NCBI RefSeq assembly: GCF_000006405.1
Contig: NW_003215766.1
Span: 339,351 to 403,350, forward strand
Length of the DNA: 64,000 nucleotides
From: Perkinsus marinus ATCC 50983
Lineage: Eukaryota; Perkinsozoa; Perkinsida; Perkinsidae
Direction: 5' to 3'
Below, piece by piece: positions 34,300 to 46,959 of the stretch (the stretch's first letter is position 1; the number at the start of each line of letters is the position of its first letter). Both the position numbers and the translations under genes were made by a program. The notes beneath the pieces were generated by a model. It saw nothing but the letters and a program-made list of their open reading frames with translations, did no database searches and had not been told where the DNA came from.

Positions 34300-36069
34300 T
34301 TATAGGCCCATATTCTCCTGCATGCTGGAAAGTGTCTGTTCATAGCGAACACCGAATTTAGCAAACTCATCGTATTTAATTCTCATCATAGCTGGCTTGT
34401 CAAAGTCGGCCTGAGAGGGCAGTTCCAGTGGCATAAGTTGGCGATACCGATGCACCTGTTGGGCGATCAGGCTTGTTCCCAGCCATACTGCATTCTGCCC
34501 GGTGGACTTGATCCCTATCGTGCTGGGCAGGTTAGTTTTGTGGCGCGCGGAAGTGAGCATCTGGGAAGCAGTAGATGGTCGCTATTGGAGGGCACGAGCC
34601 AGCCAGCCACCTTGAGTTCCAACTTGAGCCTTTTGTCGAAGTTGGTGAACATTGTCGAGCCTCCCGACAGGACAATATTCTGAAGAAGCAATGCCGCTGA
34701 GTAGCGTCCATACGCCTACCGAATAGAGTCTAGCTCGATAATCTATAGGAGCAGCTTGAATGGCGTCATCGACCAGTACTGGCACTGGGGTAGCGTCCCT
34801 CTCAGGACCACAGGAAATAGTCTGCGACAGCTAGGAGCTAACGCGGGAACCACAGGATGCGTTTACCGGCTCGAAGAGAATCTCGGGAGCTATGAAGCGC
34901 TCATAGTAAACTGAATACTCCCAGCCGTAGGCATCGCTCCTCAAGCGTTTCCTGGCCAATTTTGGATCTACGCAAGAACGATGACGAGGGAATCCTCCAC
35001 GAGCGGTACCATCATCGAGCCTGATGGCCTCGTCGACAGGGTTGGCTGCCAAATAACAGCTGCCGTGCTTGATCTTTTGCACAGCCGAGGCGATCGCTTT
35101 CTCCCTGTCCCTCCGTCGGAGAGCGCTCAACGGCTTGAACCTAGTGGAGGTCGATCGGGCTAGGACGACCACAACACATGTACTCTTCGCGAGCCTCAAG
35201 GTGGCGTTTTATCATCTCTGAGATTTGAGCGCCGCCGATTGCTTCCTCTTTCACTGAGCTGCAGACCAAATAGCCGTCCACCTGAGGGAAGCAATAACGC
35301 GGGTAAGTGCGGTGAGCAAGGCTGACCAAACACATGATCTTCGTGAGGTTCTCTCCGATATCCACAATGGTACCTGAGAGAAGACGGCCTCGTACGACTG
35401 GGCAGAGGTGGCACTTGCCTGTGAGGCGGCCAGGACTGCAGTTGGGTCCGGCAGAGGCGAACAGGGCGGCAACGGACTGGTCCACTATAGTGATGGAGAG
35501 AGGCGAGAGTGCGGTCATCAGAGCACGCATGAACTGAAGGGAGGGAGACCAGCCGATGGGAGGGGCCAGCTGAACTCACCTGGGCCCGATCGACTGGGGA
35601 GCTCATCGCTGGCAGGGCCTGACCGAACACATATCATCGACAACGCAGAGGGGACAGTTACGAAGAAGAAGTGACAGTCCATGGGGTCAATTTTGAGGTA
35701 CTCCTTGCAGCATGCATCGGTGAACAATACCAAGTCGCTGAGACTCTCAACTCTTCCATCGCGAATAACAGGGCGAACCGAATATCCAGCATCGAAAAGT
35801 CTCAGCCTGAAGGGCGAGCAAACTAGTAGGTGTGCCCCAAGGCGATACCCCTGCTACTTCATCGCGTACTTCCCTATGTAGTAACTGAAGGAGATCGTGG
35901 GAGAAGCGAACGTTCAGGGTCAGGCCTACTCTCCCCTGGGACTGTCGCTGTTCTCTCGAGGGACCGGCGTGGCGACAAGACTAGGGATGACGCAGTCCGG
36001 CGCCGAGTTGCCTGCGAAGCCGATTTTGGCCAGCCCGCTGCCGAGATCGATCGCTACACGGTGTTCCAT
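34300..36069 (-). CDS. ARP3: Actin-related protein 3 (Arp3), divergent, multi-exon
   Basis: The start MEHRVAIDLGSGLAKIGFAG (phosphate-1 loop) is followed by NSAPDCVIPSLVATP. Then SLSDLVLFTDACCKEYLKID, TIVDIGENLTKIM (phosphate-2), VDGYLVCSSVKEEAIGG, KIKHGSCYLAANPVDEAIRL and YSVYYERFIAPEILFEPVNA, which is close to Arp3's VGYERFLGPEIFFHPEFA. Next [36 protein letters not shown] (Arp3 has [20 protein letters not shown]) and AVWLGTSLIAQQ, stop at 34300. The matches around YERF and [11 protein letters not shown] favour Arp3 over actin or Arp2. Expected role: a nucleating subunit of the Arp2/3 complex for branched actin. The phosphate-2 loop reads DIGEN rather than DSGDG, so nucleotide binding may be altered. 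Intron 34523-34610 contains the 18-bp motif. Small exons near 35880-35800 are unresolved. Confidence 0.8.
34536..34550 (+). repeat. 18-bp intronic motif, in Arp3 intron 34523-34610
   Basis: TTTTGTGGCGCGCGG. The 88-nt intron is supported by actin-fold continuity on both sides. Confidence 0.75.
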
Positions 36070-36969
36070 CAAGAGTAGCCTGGGACAACAACTTCGCATA
36101 CTATGAACGCAACTAGCCTCACTGTGTGTAGAAAGGATAACTGGTAAGTGGGCATGGCCCTACTCAGACGAATACATGACCAAAAGCGTTTATCACACGC
36201 CTGAAGGGTTGACCTACACCGAGCTTCCAGGACATACTTATGTCGTGTATGCGAGGCAAAGGAAGTTGCAGAATGCTCGAGCATCTACATATACCTCCCG
36301 TCAGCTCATTGACCATAGCTGCCGTTGTTTACTCCATCCTGACCCCTGCGCCGGAAAACTCTAACTTACGCCGATGAACCCCATCAGAGGTCTGTCCTCA
36401 ATGTTGTACCCCACGCATAGCGTGGATAACACTACGATCGAGTCGAATCGTCAGAAGCCAGCATGCACCCTATTACGATGCAACAGCGAAGGGCAAAGGA
36501 GGCAGCTCATATGAATTTTGACAGATTACTATACACAATGCCGAAACTTCCGAAGCCCCCCATTCCACCCCGACCCCTTTGCATACTAGTGACCATCCAA
36601 CTGGTCGGCCTCCCACTCCAGAGGCCTCACCCACCCAAGCCCTTCGTTACCCTAGGGGCATCTCCACAACTCCTAGAGGAATACATCGGATTTCATCTTC
36701 CAGCCCGAGCTGTGACTCGCATCGGCTTCACTGTGATGAAATATTAGAGCAGGTGGAACATACCCGACGCTCCAACGCAACTCATGTATTAACCCTTCGA
36801 GAACACGAGCTCCCGATTATACCTCGGATGTAGCAGCAAAGAGTACTCTCGGGTACGCAAATGCTTTTTCCGATACTGACGACAACAATGATACATTATA
36901 ATGGGATGAAGGATATGCTTAGTGCAGCAGGAGACGACGGAATCTTCGCTGTGCGGGGGCAGGATAGCC

Positions 36970-39900
36970 TCACGGGGCAGATATTTTGGGCGCAACTCGG
37001 CGACCAAAGAGACGACGCCGGAGCTCAGTGAAGAGCATCTTCCTCTCCTCAGCTACCGCGGGTGTGCCTAAGGCAACGCGAGCTCGTTTGAGCGCATAAG
37101 ACCCCTATGGACAGACCTAGAAGTGTCGAATTCTCCTGCGTTCTGCGTATCAAATACGGCACGACATCCTTTACCGGGCCGTAAGGTACATACTTATACC
37201 TGGAATACACGCCTTCCTGCCCGAACCCCTTGCACGCACGCGTACGCTTTATAGCCGTTATCAGCTAGGACGAAGGTAATGGGGTCGCTCATGCCGAGGA
37301 GTTGGCCAAAGTAGACGTGCTTCTGCCTTTCCTCTGAATTGCCACACTCTTCGAGAGTCCTGAGGCGAAAGACTCAGGTGCCCAGGAGGGTCCGGACGAG
37401 CTCACTTGACAGTGAAATTGACTGTTGCGTCGTTGTGTGTGGCAACCATAAGCCTCGGCTGGGAGGGATGGACAATGAGGTCCTCAATAACAGCGTGACA
37501 CGATGCCGTTGTCGCCTCGTAGGTATCCAAAATTGGGGCCTCCCTGCAAGAATACAGTTCCAAGATGGATTCCATGATGACCCTTGGAAATCTAGCATCT
37601 AGTACGACTAGTTCACTGATGTCTCAGTAGTTGTGGTAGAAAACAAACATCTCGACAGAATTCCATCTATAGCCTGCAACCCGTATTGTCTCAACCTTCC
37701 CCCGACATTCTTCAGGACTGTGACGGAAGTTGTAAAATATTTTCACGATATCATTCTTAGGACAATTCTTTTAATTTTATTCGACCGTTCCCTCAGCATC
37801 ATCACTCACACCAAAATGGACCTGGCCTTACCTATTTTCGCTCTCCGCCTTAAGACGTTCGCTGACCATATAAGCCCCACGGACGACTTTGCATGCAAAC
37901 TGATACCCCTGAACAACGAGGAATATGCAACAGATAGGGGGAGTGCCCACCTCTCGCTCCGCCATTTTCATATGGTGATTAACTCTGAAACGTGCGTCCT
38001 TCAAATACGTCTGAAACGTGTTGAAGACGATAGGCCTGAGCGGATCGATGTACGGGGACATGCGAATTTCGTGGCGAGTGACGCTGAACCCACCCTTTCT
38101 CCGAGTCTCTGTTGTATTTCCTCATCATATGAACCACTACGTTGTCAATAGCCGGTTGTATCTACAGCCCAGTACTGACCAGCGGCCCTCAAAGATCCAC
38201 GTGGAAAAAGCTCCTAATGTGGTGATGACATTTACATGGGAAACTGATTGAAGAATGTGTTCCTAACAATATGCGAAATTCAAAATGAGTCCCCCCCGAG
38301 ACCATCATAGGCTCCTGGAGGATTTCCTGGCGACCACACTTCTTTTCCTACCGCAGTCCACTCCGCGTCAATCATGATCTTCACACCCAGGCTGTACGCC
38401 TTCTTGCATATCATGTCCACTCGATGCAGCATCGCCCTGACCAAAAACGGCGCTTTGTGAACTACTCCACTAGTGGAGAATGCCTAGGACTACTTCATGA
38501 GCTCAAGTTCCTCCTCGTCCAACGCCGCATCATACAACGGGCCGTGCTCTTTGCATTCCTTCACCATCTGAATACAATCCAAATCTCTAACAAGCACCGA
38601 AACAGCGGTGTTTACTACCTCCGACATATCAATGAGAGTCATACTGCACGTCCAGTCGACCAGGTCAACCGAGCCGTCATGGTAGATGTCCAATTTATCA
38701 AATGTCCTCTTTATCTCTTCCTCCCCTCCCTTAGGTTCGTTGAAAAAATTTAGCCATCCCTGTGCAACGAGGAGTGATACGCTGCCCGACACAGACCCCA
38801 CCGCCCCAGAGGGCAGAAAGTGCAACGCCGTCAGCGGCTTGGTCAGGATTGATGCCCACATGCTAGCCACCTGTAAACCCTTTTTCCAAACCTTACCTTT
38901 TTGAAATCCTCATAGGTGAGCTCTCCATCGCCCTTGCCCCCGAGTCGCTCATAGAAAGCGCCCATTTCCAACATCGCCGTAGAAATCCGCTCCAGTAGCA
39001 CAGGTGCCCCTGACGAGTAGCCCCAGATGACCCAGTGGAATCACCGCTGGTACCTACCTAAGGCTGATAATTTGATGGCAGCGAAACCTTCCTCGGGCGT
39101 GGTGTTGTGTACGGCATGCAAGGCTGTCTCGAAGATCTTCACTCGGGCATCACATCTGATGACAGCTTCCCTCACTACGTATTGGAACTCGTGGACCCAA
39201 GCGGAGTGCACCCCCATCTAGTCTTGATAGTCAACATGACCGAGAGTGAACCACAGTCCGATACGAACACACAAGTATTCGAAATTCAATAAGATCATAA
39301 CTATCAAGACTTCAATTAATTTTACAGCGTTTACTATTTCATTTTCAACCACGCCATTACATCAACTCTAGCTGCTAATCCCAAGACTACACACCACACA
39401 AGCGTTATGAGAAACCCCATGTGCCGTATGTAGCACTCACTTCTTCTCCCCCTCGTAATCATATACCCTGGCATGCATGAAGTCCGTCCTGTCAGGAGCA
39501 TCACCCATCGCGTCAGGCTTCTTAGACTGGGCCGAGAGCTCAGCTTCCGCGGCATAATCCAATATACCTGCACATGGAGAACAATGTGTACTATTTAAAA
39601 AATCTAATTCTTCTCACTCTCCAAGTTCGACAAACGCAAGCGCACATTCGAAAGTCTTGTTTTTCAATGATTCGAAACATGGCACACTCGCAATGGGAAT
39701 TCACATGCTAGCCGAAATCAAACCCTCCTGATCGCCAAGTTAAAGAGTGAAAGAGCGTCCATGCAGTTCAATAGGTAAGGATGGATTACACTCATCCCCC
39801 TTCAAAGAAAGCAACCCTACGTGTCCACAATACCTCCTACTGGAGGGTTGATATGATAACGATATCAGTGTGGGGAAAAACGCACTATATCGGCGGTAAG

Positions 39901-40340
39901 AAGATTGCAAAGAAATTCTTGTTGGTTTTGGTACACGTTCAGCAAGTCTTATGCTCACTTGAACATCATACAGTTGAGTAAACCGAATATCTTTTTCCTC
40001 TACTCCCGACGGAGAACTAAGTGGGTTACCTCCAACACCAGCCTCGCGGAGCTTCTGCATCGTAGGGGCTATATCACGCTCATTCTCGCCAGCACAAAAG
40101 TGGGCGAAAAACGTCTTTTTCAATAGCCAATTAGTGATAGTGCTGCCCAGGACGGTCTGAGAAGTTTTATACCTGTCAGCGGAGCGAAGCATTTCATGAA
40201 TATTCGAGATTTCAATGCTTACAGGAACTCCGCATTCCTCACAATAGAGTTGTATGTGCACATTTTGAGCACAACAAGCCCGCGAAATACCTCAGTCGTT
40301 GTTTTAGTATGGAAGGCGACCTCAGGGTTATCGAACCTCA
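36970..40340 (-). CDS. Proline dehydrogenase 1 (mitochondrial FAD enzyme; degenerate EF-hand segment)
   Basis: Exon chain: [20 protein letters not shown], then [18 protein letters not shown]; an intron of 49 nt; [20 protein letters not shown] and [17 protein letters not shown]; a segment with [82 protein letters not shown] and [57 protein letters not shown], then [20 protein letters not shown] to the stop at 36970. These are the PRODH barrel motifs, including the FAD/proline-binding VRGAY and the terminal RR. It oxidises proline to pyrroline-5-carboxylate, passing electrons to the respiratory chain. The EF-hand loop ([12 protein letters not shown]) has lost acidic position 3 and has Asp at 12, unlike its tandem paralog. 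Mitochondrial leader not located. Confidence 0.85.
38065..38082 (+). repeat. 18-bp intronic motif, in proline dehydrogenase 1 intron 38036-38093
   Basis: AATTTCGTGGCGAGTGAC, in the 58-nt intron just before [11 protein letters not shown]. Confidence 0.85.
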
Positions 40341-40720
40341 GCTGAGATAACACGACTGATTACCATAAATCGCCCGAAACGTACTGGGCCTGGCCGGCCC
40401 GTAGAAAACCTCCTGACCGCACAGGAGGATGAGATTAGACTGTACGAGCATGCAATGCGGATGCGGTGGCTGCAGAGAAGTCCACCCAACATCACGATGG
40501 AGCCGAGGGGGCTCTCGGGGAGTAGTGGGGGAGTTCGGAAACTACAATGAGATGACCCCAGTGAATTGAAGGCTACATACGCAAGACCTGAGCACCGTGT
40601 GACATGTAAACACTCAACTGCACGCTACATCGTAGAGGCGCCTCATATCGCGCTCACGGTGATAGCTTTGACTATGAAAGATAAACTCAAACGACGCTCA
40701 GAACAGACTACTATACATCG

Positions 40721-43679
40721 TCACCTTGCCCGGTAGAAAATTCTACGCCAGGCTTCGGCGAACAACAGAGCTCTCTCCTCAACAACAGCTGGAGTTCCTG
40801 AAAATAAGGCAAGTTGTGTACTAAGCCAGAACATACAACTACAGTGCGATGAGGTGCACCAGGAGATACGAAAAGGGCGAGAGTACCATCATAACAGTTA
40901 TACGAGTCATCTGCGTCGTAGGGCTACCGGAATAGAGTTTCCAGTGCCACTCGCACGTTATGCCATTTTCCACGACTTGCCTATCCAATGCGAATGCACT
41001 GTATGAAATGATCGCATATGCAAGCCAGAAAGTCTAGACACGAAATCGTACGAATTACGCTGATACTGTTTCTTGCGATACCACAACCGACTACACAGTG
41101 GAACACCTTCTCCAATGCACGCATGCGCAACCAGCAACAATTCTCTCCTCAACTACTCCCCTTCCCGCGCCTCACCCAGCATAGCGCTGTTCTCTTGAGC
41201 TCTGCGGATCAAATAGGGGACCACCTTAACAATAGGTCCATAGGGCACCAGCTTGCATCTGCTACAACACCCTCACCACTCGCCCTACCACCACAGGCGG
41301 CCCACACTGGATATCCCTCCTTCGCCAGAGTAAACGTTATAGGATCTGCCATACCATACAGTTGGGCGAACATCACGTTCTCTCGACGATCCACAGCACA
41401 CTCGCCTAAGCGCCTGAGAAAACAGACCCAAGTCGTAAAGCTATACAAAGGCTGGAAATACGTGTGCAAAGGTAATTTTAGCTCTAAAGTACTGCTGTAC
41501 AAAAGTTACATCACCACACATATTTTCGTTCTCTAGATTACGCGTGCTGTATGATGCCCCCCCACAGTGTGCACCAAAGTCAATACAGAGCTTACTCTAT
41601 TATAGACCTAAACCCCTCCCACTATGGAGCTCTCTACTCCACCACACAAGACAACCCCTTGGGTACTCACTGGACAGCATATCTCACCGTCCCCGCGTTA
41701 TGTGAGGCGATGATCATACTAGGTCTCGACGCGTGCTTCAGAAGATCCTCGATGCTCGAGTGGTAGGATGCCGTAGTAGCCTCATATGTGTCATGTATAG
41801 GAGACTCCCTGACACACCAGGCCTTCCCTAGAGGCTCACAAAGGGGTACCTCCTACCGGCCCTCCTTCTCAGCCAGGGCCCTCTCACTTACTATGTATGC
41901 ACCTCTCACTACCTTACAGCCGAGTTTATATCCCTGATAACAGCACAGGGGGAAATTACCATTACTGAACGAGCCATTTCTGATCTCAGTCAACCCCAAG
42001 TCGGCAACAATTTAATGGCGCGCGAGAATTTCTCATGACCTTACCCTTCCTCACCTCTCGCTGGGCCATACGAAGATCCCGATGGACTCGGCGACGAGTG
42101 TTTTTCAAATACGTTTGGTACGTGTTGTACACTATCGCCCTAAAGACCAATTTCGTGGCGCGCGACAAATGCAGCATCTAGGTAGTCCAAGCACTCACCC
42201 CTTAGTATCGTCCCCATTATATTTCCTCATCATGCATGCCGCCATTCTATCGATCGCCGGCTGTATCTGAGCCCATCCCACGGGTCGTCCCAGCCGACCA
42301 AATGACCTCTGCTACAGCTGTCCACTCAGCGTCGATAAGAATCCTCACTCCTCCCTCATAGGCCGCCTTGCATGCCGCATCCACCCGATCATACATCGAC
42401 CTAATGAGAATAGAATGTCCATCCTCCCACAGCGGTCCCACTCGTACTGTAATAGAGCAACCTCATCGTCACGCCTGTGTACGTTCATCTGAAAAACGAT
42501 CTCAGAGTCGACCCCACAACGGAACGCAGTAGTATTGGAGTATACGTTTGCTTTCCTCAGCTGAACTCAGGACTTTCCTTACTCAGCCACGAATCCCGGT
42601 ACAAGTGGACAGGAAACAACACCTTTTCCCAAAATTCCCTCACAACTCTCCTGTTTTCCCACACTCCGACCAAATAGAAGACACTCACGCGAGCACGTAC
42701 TGATGCATCGAGTAATCTAGCCCTCCGCTACCTCCGACAACTCCATCACAGAAAAACTATTTATCCACTCGATTGGGTCGACCTTTCCATCGCCGTCGTC
42801 GTCCAGCTTGTCGAACCTCATTCGCATCTCCTCTTCCTCAACATCACCATGCATCTCAACCCATCCCTAACACCGCAGCAGCGGAATCACACTCGGGCAA
42901 AAGTCATACCACACCTCCTTCACTTCCTCATAGGATAGCGCACAGTCCGACCCACCACAGCGACTGGCATATAATGACTCGAGCTCCCTGATTCTATTGG
43001 ACACTCTTTCTAGCACCACTGGTGGACCTGATACCAACCTCATCAACACTCCCGAGACCGCGAATCACCCATTGGAGAGATTTTCATAGCTACGATCCCC
43101 TTCCCTTCTACTGCACTGTTTACTGTAGAAATAGCAGCTTTCAAAAGATCCACTCGGGAATCGAATCTAAACACCACCCCAAGGCGTTCATCATCTCGTC
43201 GTTCTCATCCGCTGACCACCTCCTGCCCTCCTCGTGCCTTCCTAACACAGTAGGACCCGCCGTGCCACTACTCGACGCTACCACATGAGAGACCTCACCC
43301 TCGTCCACTGGGTCCAGTATAACTAACCACCATACACAACAACATCATCCAACACCACCCAGTTGCACTACCAGTCACCCCAGCCTCTTGCAAGCGTACC
43401 AGCTTAGGCTTGATATCCACCTCGTTCTCCCCCGCACAGAAATGCGCAAATAAAGTTCTTCTTAAAACGCCGTGAGTGATACCATCCCCCAGGATGCTCC
43501 GAGATCTCGCATACCTTCCACGAGATCGTACTATCCCAACTCCAGCACTTGCTGCCCTACAGCGCCTCAGCATTTCGAATAACGTAGTTGCAGGTGCACA
43601 GCTTGAGGACAAGCCACCCTCGGAGGACCTCTCCCGTCGACTTCCAGCGAAAAGATATCTTGGGGTCGTTCAAAGGCAA
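40721..43679 (-). CDS. Proline dehydrogenase 2 (tandem paralog; canonical EF-hand)
   Basis: Exon chain parallels the neighbour: LPLNDPKISFRWKSTGEVLR, then LVLKLCTCNYVIRNAEAL; RSILGDGITHGVLRRTLFAH and [130 protein letters not shown], then LGTPAVVEERALLFAEAWRR, stop 40721. The loop DDDGDGKVDPIE satisfies all EF-hand positions (1, 3, 5, 9 and 12 acidic; Gly at 6; hydrophobic 8), so Ca2+ control is plausible. Intron positions match those of the neighbour, showing tandem duplication. Two introns hold the 18-bp motif. Confidence 0.85.
42008..42030 (+). repeat. Diverged motif in proline dehydrogenase 2 intron 41934-42054
   Basis: AATTTAATGGCGCGCGAG core. The same intron in proline dehydrogenase 1 (37909-37950) is 42 nt and lacks it. 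Confidence 0.7.
42149..42166 (+). repeat. 18-bp intronic motif, in proline dehydrogenase 2 intron 42140-42198
   Basis: AATTTCGTGGCGCGCGAC. Same intron position as the copy at 38065 in the paralog. Confidence 0.85.
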
Positions 43680-43689
43680 CTAAGAGGGT

Positions 43690-44256
43690 CAATGCCAAGC
43701 TCCCTCTCCCCTACTCCCGAAAGGACTACTTCTTGCACCCTGTTAGTGCTGGTACAGAATGCCCTCATCACACGCTCGCATGAGACCAAGCAGGAAGCAG
43801 TGGGCCGACCGATTAGCATTCGTCGGCGACAAACAGCCCCCAGCATAGGGTAGCGCTACTGCAAGGCCGAATGAATCTACCATGAATCACTTCGTAGTAC
43901 AGGGAATAGTGAACATATCCGTGTTGCATCCCCAAATAGAAAAGTATTAGAAATTGTCTTCCTCATTGAAGCACATAACTCAACACAGCAAATACAGTGA
44001 GAGGCAGAAGGCTCATTTGAGGGAAATATTATATTGTATAATAAAACAGTGTATAACATGTATAACAGGCTCTAAGGTGTCACAGGGAACTACTGGTGTC
44101 ACCACCAGGTAGCGGGATTAGTCGTCGGATGAGAGGGAGATGAGAAGGTCGACTGCCTAAATAACTCGTCAGTAGTAGCAGACCCAGAAAGTAGACGTAC
44201 TCGAAGTAGACCCCCAAACGTTCAAGGAGCGACATACTCCAACGACATCATCGCCC
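43690..44256. other. Intergenic or unresolved 5' region of proline dehydrogenase 2
   Basis: The missing N-terminal exon(s), with a mitochondrial leader, should lie here, but I could not place them. 44020-44070 is AT-rich with TATAA-type repeats. Confidence 0.4.
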
Positions 44257-46950
44257 TTACAATATGAGCTTCTTAGCACGCCGTATATACGATTCTTGAC
44301 ATATCATCATAACTCGTCGAGCATGAAGAATATCAACGTGATTGAACTCCTCGAGAGCTTCAAGCTGAGATTTTCTGACATCCACATGCGCTGAGAAATT
44401 ACGAGCAGTGGGCTCTTTCATCGCATCATCCTGTGCCGCCTACCCAATCACCTCCTCGAGCTCCATTGAGTAGTGTCCTACTACAGACTCGAAGGGCTTC
44501 AGGCCCTCAAGGGACTGGTCCCTCGAAGGTCCTACTACCCACATCCTATCACCAATGGGAGCTCTATTGAGGATGATAATATCAAGCACGGATCAGTGTA
44601 TCACCACAGCGGTACCCTGCTCGTCTGATGGCACCGGAGAACATGCATATGCAGACTGGCAAAAACTTAAATGAAAACTTCGCTCCGCCAGCGGCCAGTA
44701 CCAGTACATTGATAACAACTATGACGCGTTGTGAAACCCTTAGAAACCATTACGACGAAGTTGCCTGTTTCGTCGGACGAGTACTCGCAGTTCGGCTCCG
44801 ATGTTGCCGACCATGCCGATGCAACATAACATCCTCTCCGTTCTCATCGACGGTTATGCTTTCTGGTGGCCCCACAGTACCCTGCCGGCTCACTCGACTC
44901 ACCCTGAAAGGCAGTGCTCGCCTTCTACCAAAGTCCTCTGTGCTACTACATTTTCTTAGTCCTCCTGTCAGTCCATCGGTCCTCCTCATACGTTATAACA
45001 TATTCCCATGCCTTGCCTCCTCCCCCAGTGGCCACTCGCAACTACCCCACGCCGTAAGCCGCGAGGACCACCTCAAAGTGCGACTCACCATCTCGACATT
45101 AACCAGGCACCGAGTGGGCATCCAGCCTTCCTCTAAACACCCTTCTTTATGACCGTACGCAAAACCGCACCCTAACGAATCCACAAAAGATATCTTGAAA
45201 ATCTTCGCTGTGCGCAACCCTCCCTCACCTGCAATATCCCACAGGCAGTCCTTCACATAGACGTAATCATGTTCAGCAATCTGATCACTAATAGTGATAC
45301 CGTAACACAGCCACTTCAAGAGCTCACCTCTATACCAGAAGCCTCACGTTCTGTTGGGGAGTAGGCTGCCACCACGATGCACAGCCTGTCAAAGGCCAAC
45401 TCACGGTACTTCGCTACGGCCTCGGAGGAGCTCGTCATTGACCCCGTGTTCTGCAGTCTGGCCAAATCTGAAATCTTCCCGCTGCGCACTAGTATCCTAT
45501 AACGACACCTTACACTGTCGTGCCACAACAGGGTAGTTGACCGCAGTAGCCGACTTGTGGCGCGCCAAGAGGACACTATCTGACAAAGGAGACGCTACCA
45601 TCGAGATCTCTCACCCAATTATAGTGACAGCCAGTACGACGAATAGAAAAAGTTGGAATCGATCAACGTCAAACGTCCTTCTTACCGCTATTGATCCAGC
45701 CCCACACCTTCTTCTGGGAGCTGTTCGAAGCCGTCACATCCTCCATGAACCACATGTTGGGCTTACTCGACTCGCTGTAGTGGTAGCGGTAGACTCGGCC
45801 CGTATGGCTGAAGAGCAAGATGCCCTAAAGGCGGTCATCGCTAAGGGCCGGCAGTACACGTTAAGGTGGTTGTATTGAGTGGCCTTTGCGATGTTGAGGG
45901 CAACGAAGAGCTGCTTGGGCTTTACCCATTCGTTCGAGGAGTCGTCGATTTCTACCAGGTAGTGGTCCGGCACGATGATACCTGAGATAAGCCCCTGCGG
46001 CCCCTCAAGGTCTACCACTCCCCACACGTCCCGTCCTCCTTCTCCACGAGGCAACTCCAAACTCGATCAGTGGTGTTGGGCGATACTGTGGAGACCTGCA
46101 GAAGGAAGATACTATCGAGGGCTAGTGGTGACACGATGAGACCTGAGCCGTCTCCCCAAAATGCAGTCCCCCTTCGCCATCAGTACCGTTAAATTCGCGA
46201 ATACCTACACAGTTACCACAATGACCCCTTGAGGGAGGAGGAGCAGCCGACATGCTATTTTGGAGTTCTCTGACACTAGACAGCTCCGATGGGTTAAATC
46301 GACTTTAGGGGGCAGCTTGGACGGTGGCAATCTACTCGTCATTTTATAAAGAACCAATCTCAAGGGGATAATCACCGTATCATCCATATCACTTCATAAC
46401 AAACATTCCTTGTAACTTAGAGATTGCACGTCCCTTGAGAACCTTACGTAAGGACCTTGGAGTCCATACTTCAAGGAATCCGGCCCTTCAACGGCCCTTT
46501 GCAAACTTAATTACAAGGGGGCGATCCTTTCTTAAGGAAATGCTCCTGAGCTATACCGCCAATATCAGAACTCATATTTAGGCAAGAACCCTTCTCAGAT
46601 ACTTGAAAACCGGTGAGAAAAAGTCGACTCATTTTGCGCTCTTCAGAATTCATCTTCGAGCATCGCTCCGCCTTGGTGCGTGCGTGCAGAGAAGTCTGCT
46701 TCTTTTCACTGTTCGCAATCGCCGGTTCGCATCCCACGGCTCATAGGTCACTCTAGTCACAACATCATCGTCTCCTGGAGCATTCGGGATAGCATTTTTG
46801 TGATGAACCACGATACACGCCAGAACACAGAGGATTCCATAGGTAGCTCTTGGTCTGGTCTCGAGGAGAGAGAGAACCTCAGTAGTTCGGTCATCTGCCA
46901 GACCTTCGGGAACGTACACACACCAACGCTGACCGGCTGAGGCAATATCG
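44257..46950 (-). CDS. Unassigned multi-exon protein
   Basis: Several exons with protein-like composition lie in line on the minus strand: MYVPEGLADDRTTEVLSLLE (~46919), GLISGIIVPDHYLVEIDDSS and NEWVKPKQLFVALN (~45980-45880), ISDLARLQNTGSMTSSSEAV and AFDRLCIVVAAYSPTER (~45480-45340), HDYVYVKDCLWDIAGEGG (~45270), PIGDRMWVVGPSRDQSLEGL (~44560) and NFSAHVDVRKSQLEALEEFN ending at 44257. I do not recognise a family. Joins are not proven, and this could be two genes. A motif copy (45554-45566) lies in a probable intron. A 21-nt GT...AG stretch at 44431-44451 interrupts the last part with an in-frame stop. Confidence 0.35.
45554..45566 (+). repeat. Diverged motif in the unassigned minus-strand gene
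   Basis: CTTGTGGCGCGCC. It lies between two open segments on the minus strand, so probably in an intron. Confidence 0.5.
46408..46518. repeat. Inverted-repeat-bounded 111-bp segment with internal palindrome
   Basis: CCTTGTAA at the left end is matched by TTACAAGG at the right. Inside are a perfect palindrome CCTTACGTAAGG (46442-46453) and repeated CCTT/AAGG half-sites. It may be a small non-autonomous element or a regulatory cluster; there is no second copy in the window. Confidence 0.35.
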
Positions 46951-46959
46951 GCATCTTTA

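Noticed and set aside
37080-37190. Apparent frameshift near the end of proline dehydrogenase 1 (ENSTLLG...SYALK)
   Set aside because: Explained by an intron from GTCTGT to CCTTAG: joining LLG to TPAVAEERK is in phase and matches the same junction in proline dehydrogenase 2.
44628-45152. 174-codon plus-strand frame
   Set aside because: Low-complexity Ser/Pro/Leu composition opposite coherent minus-strand exons; treated as a shadow.
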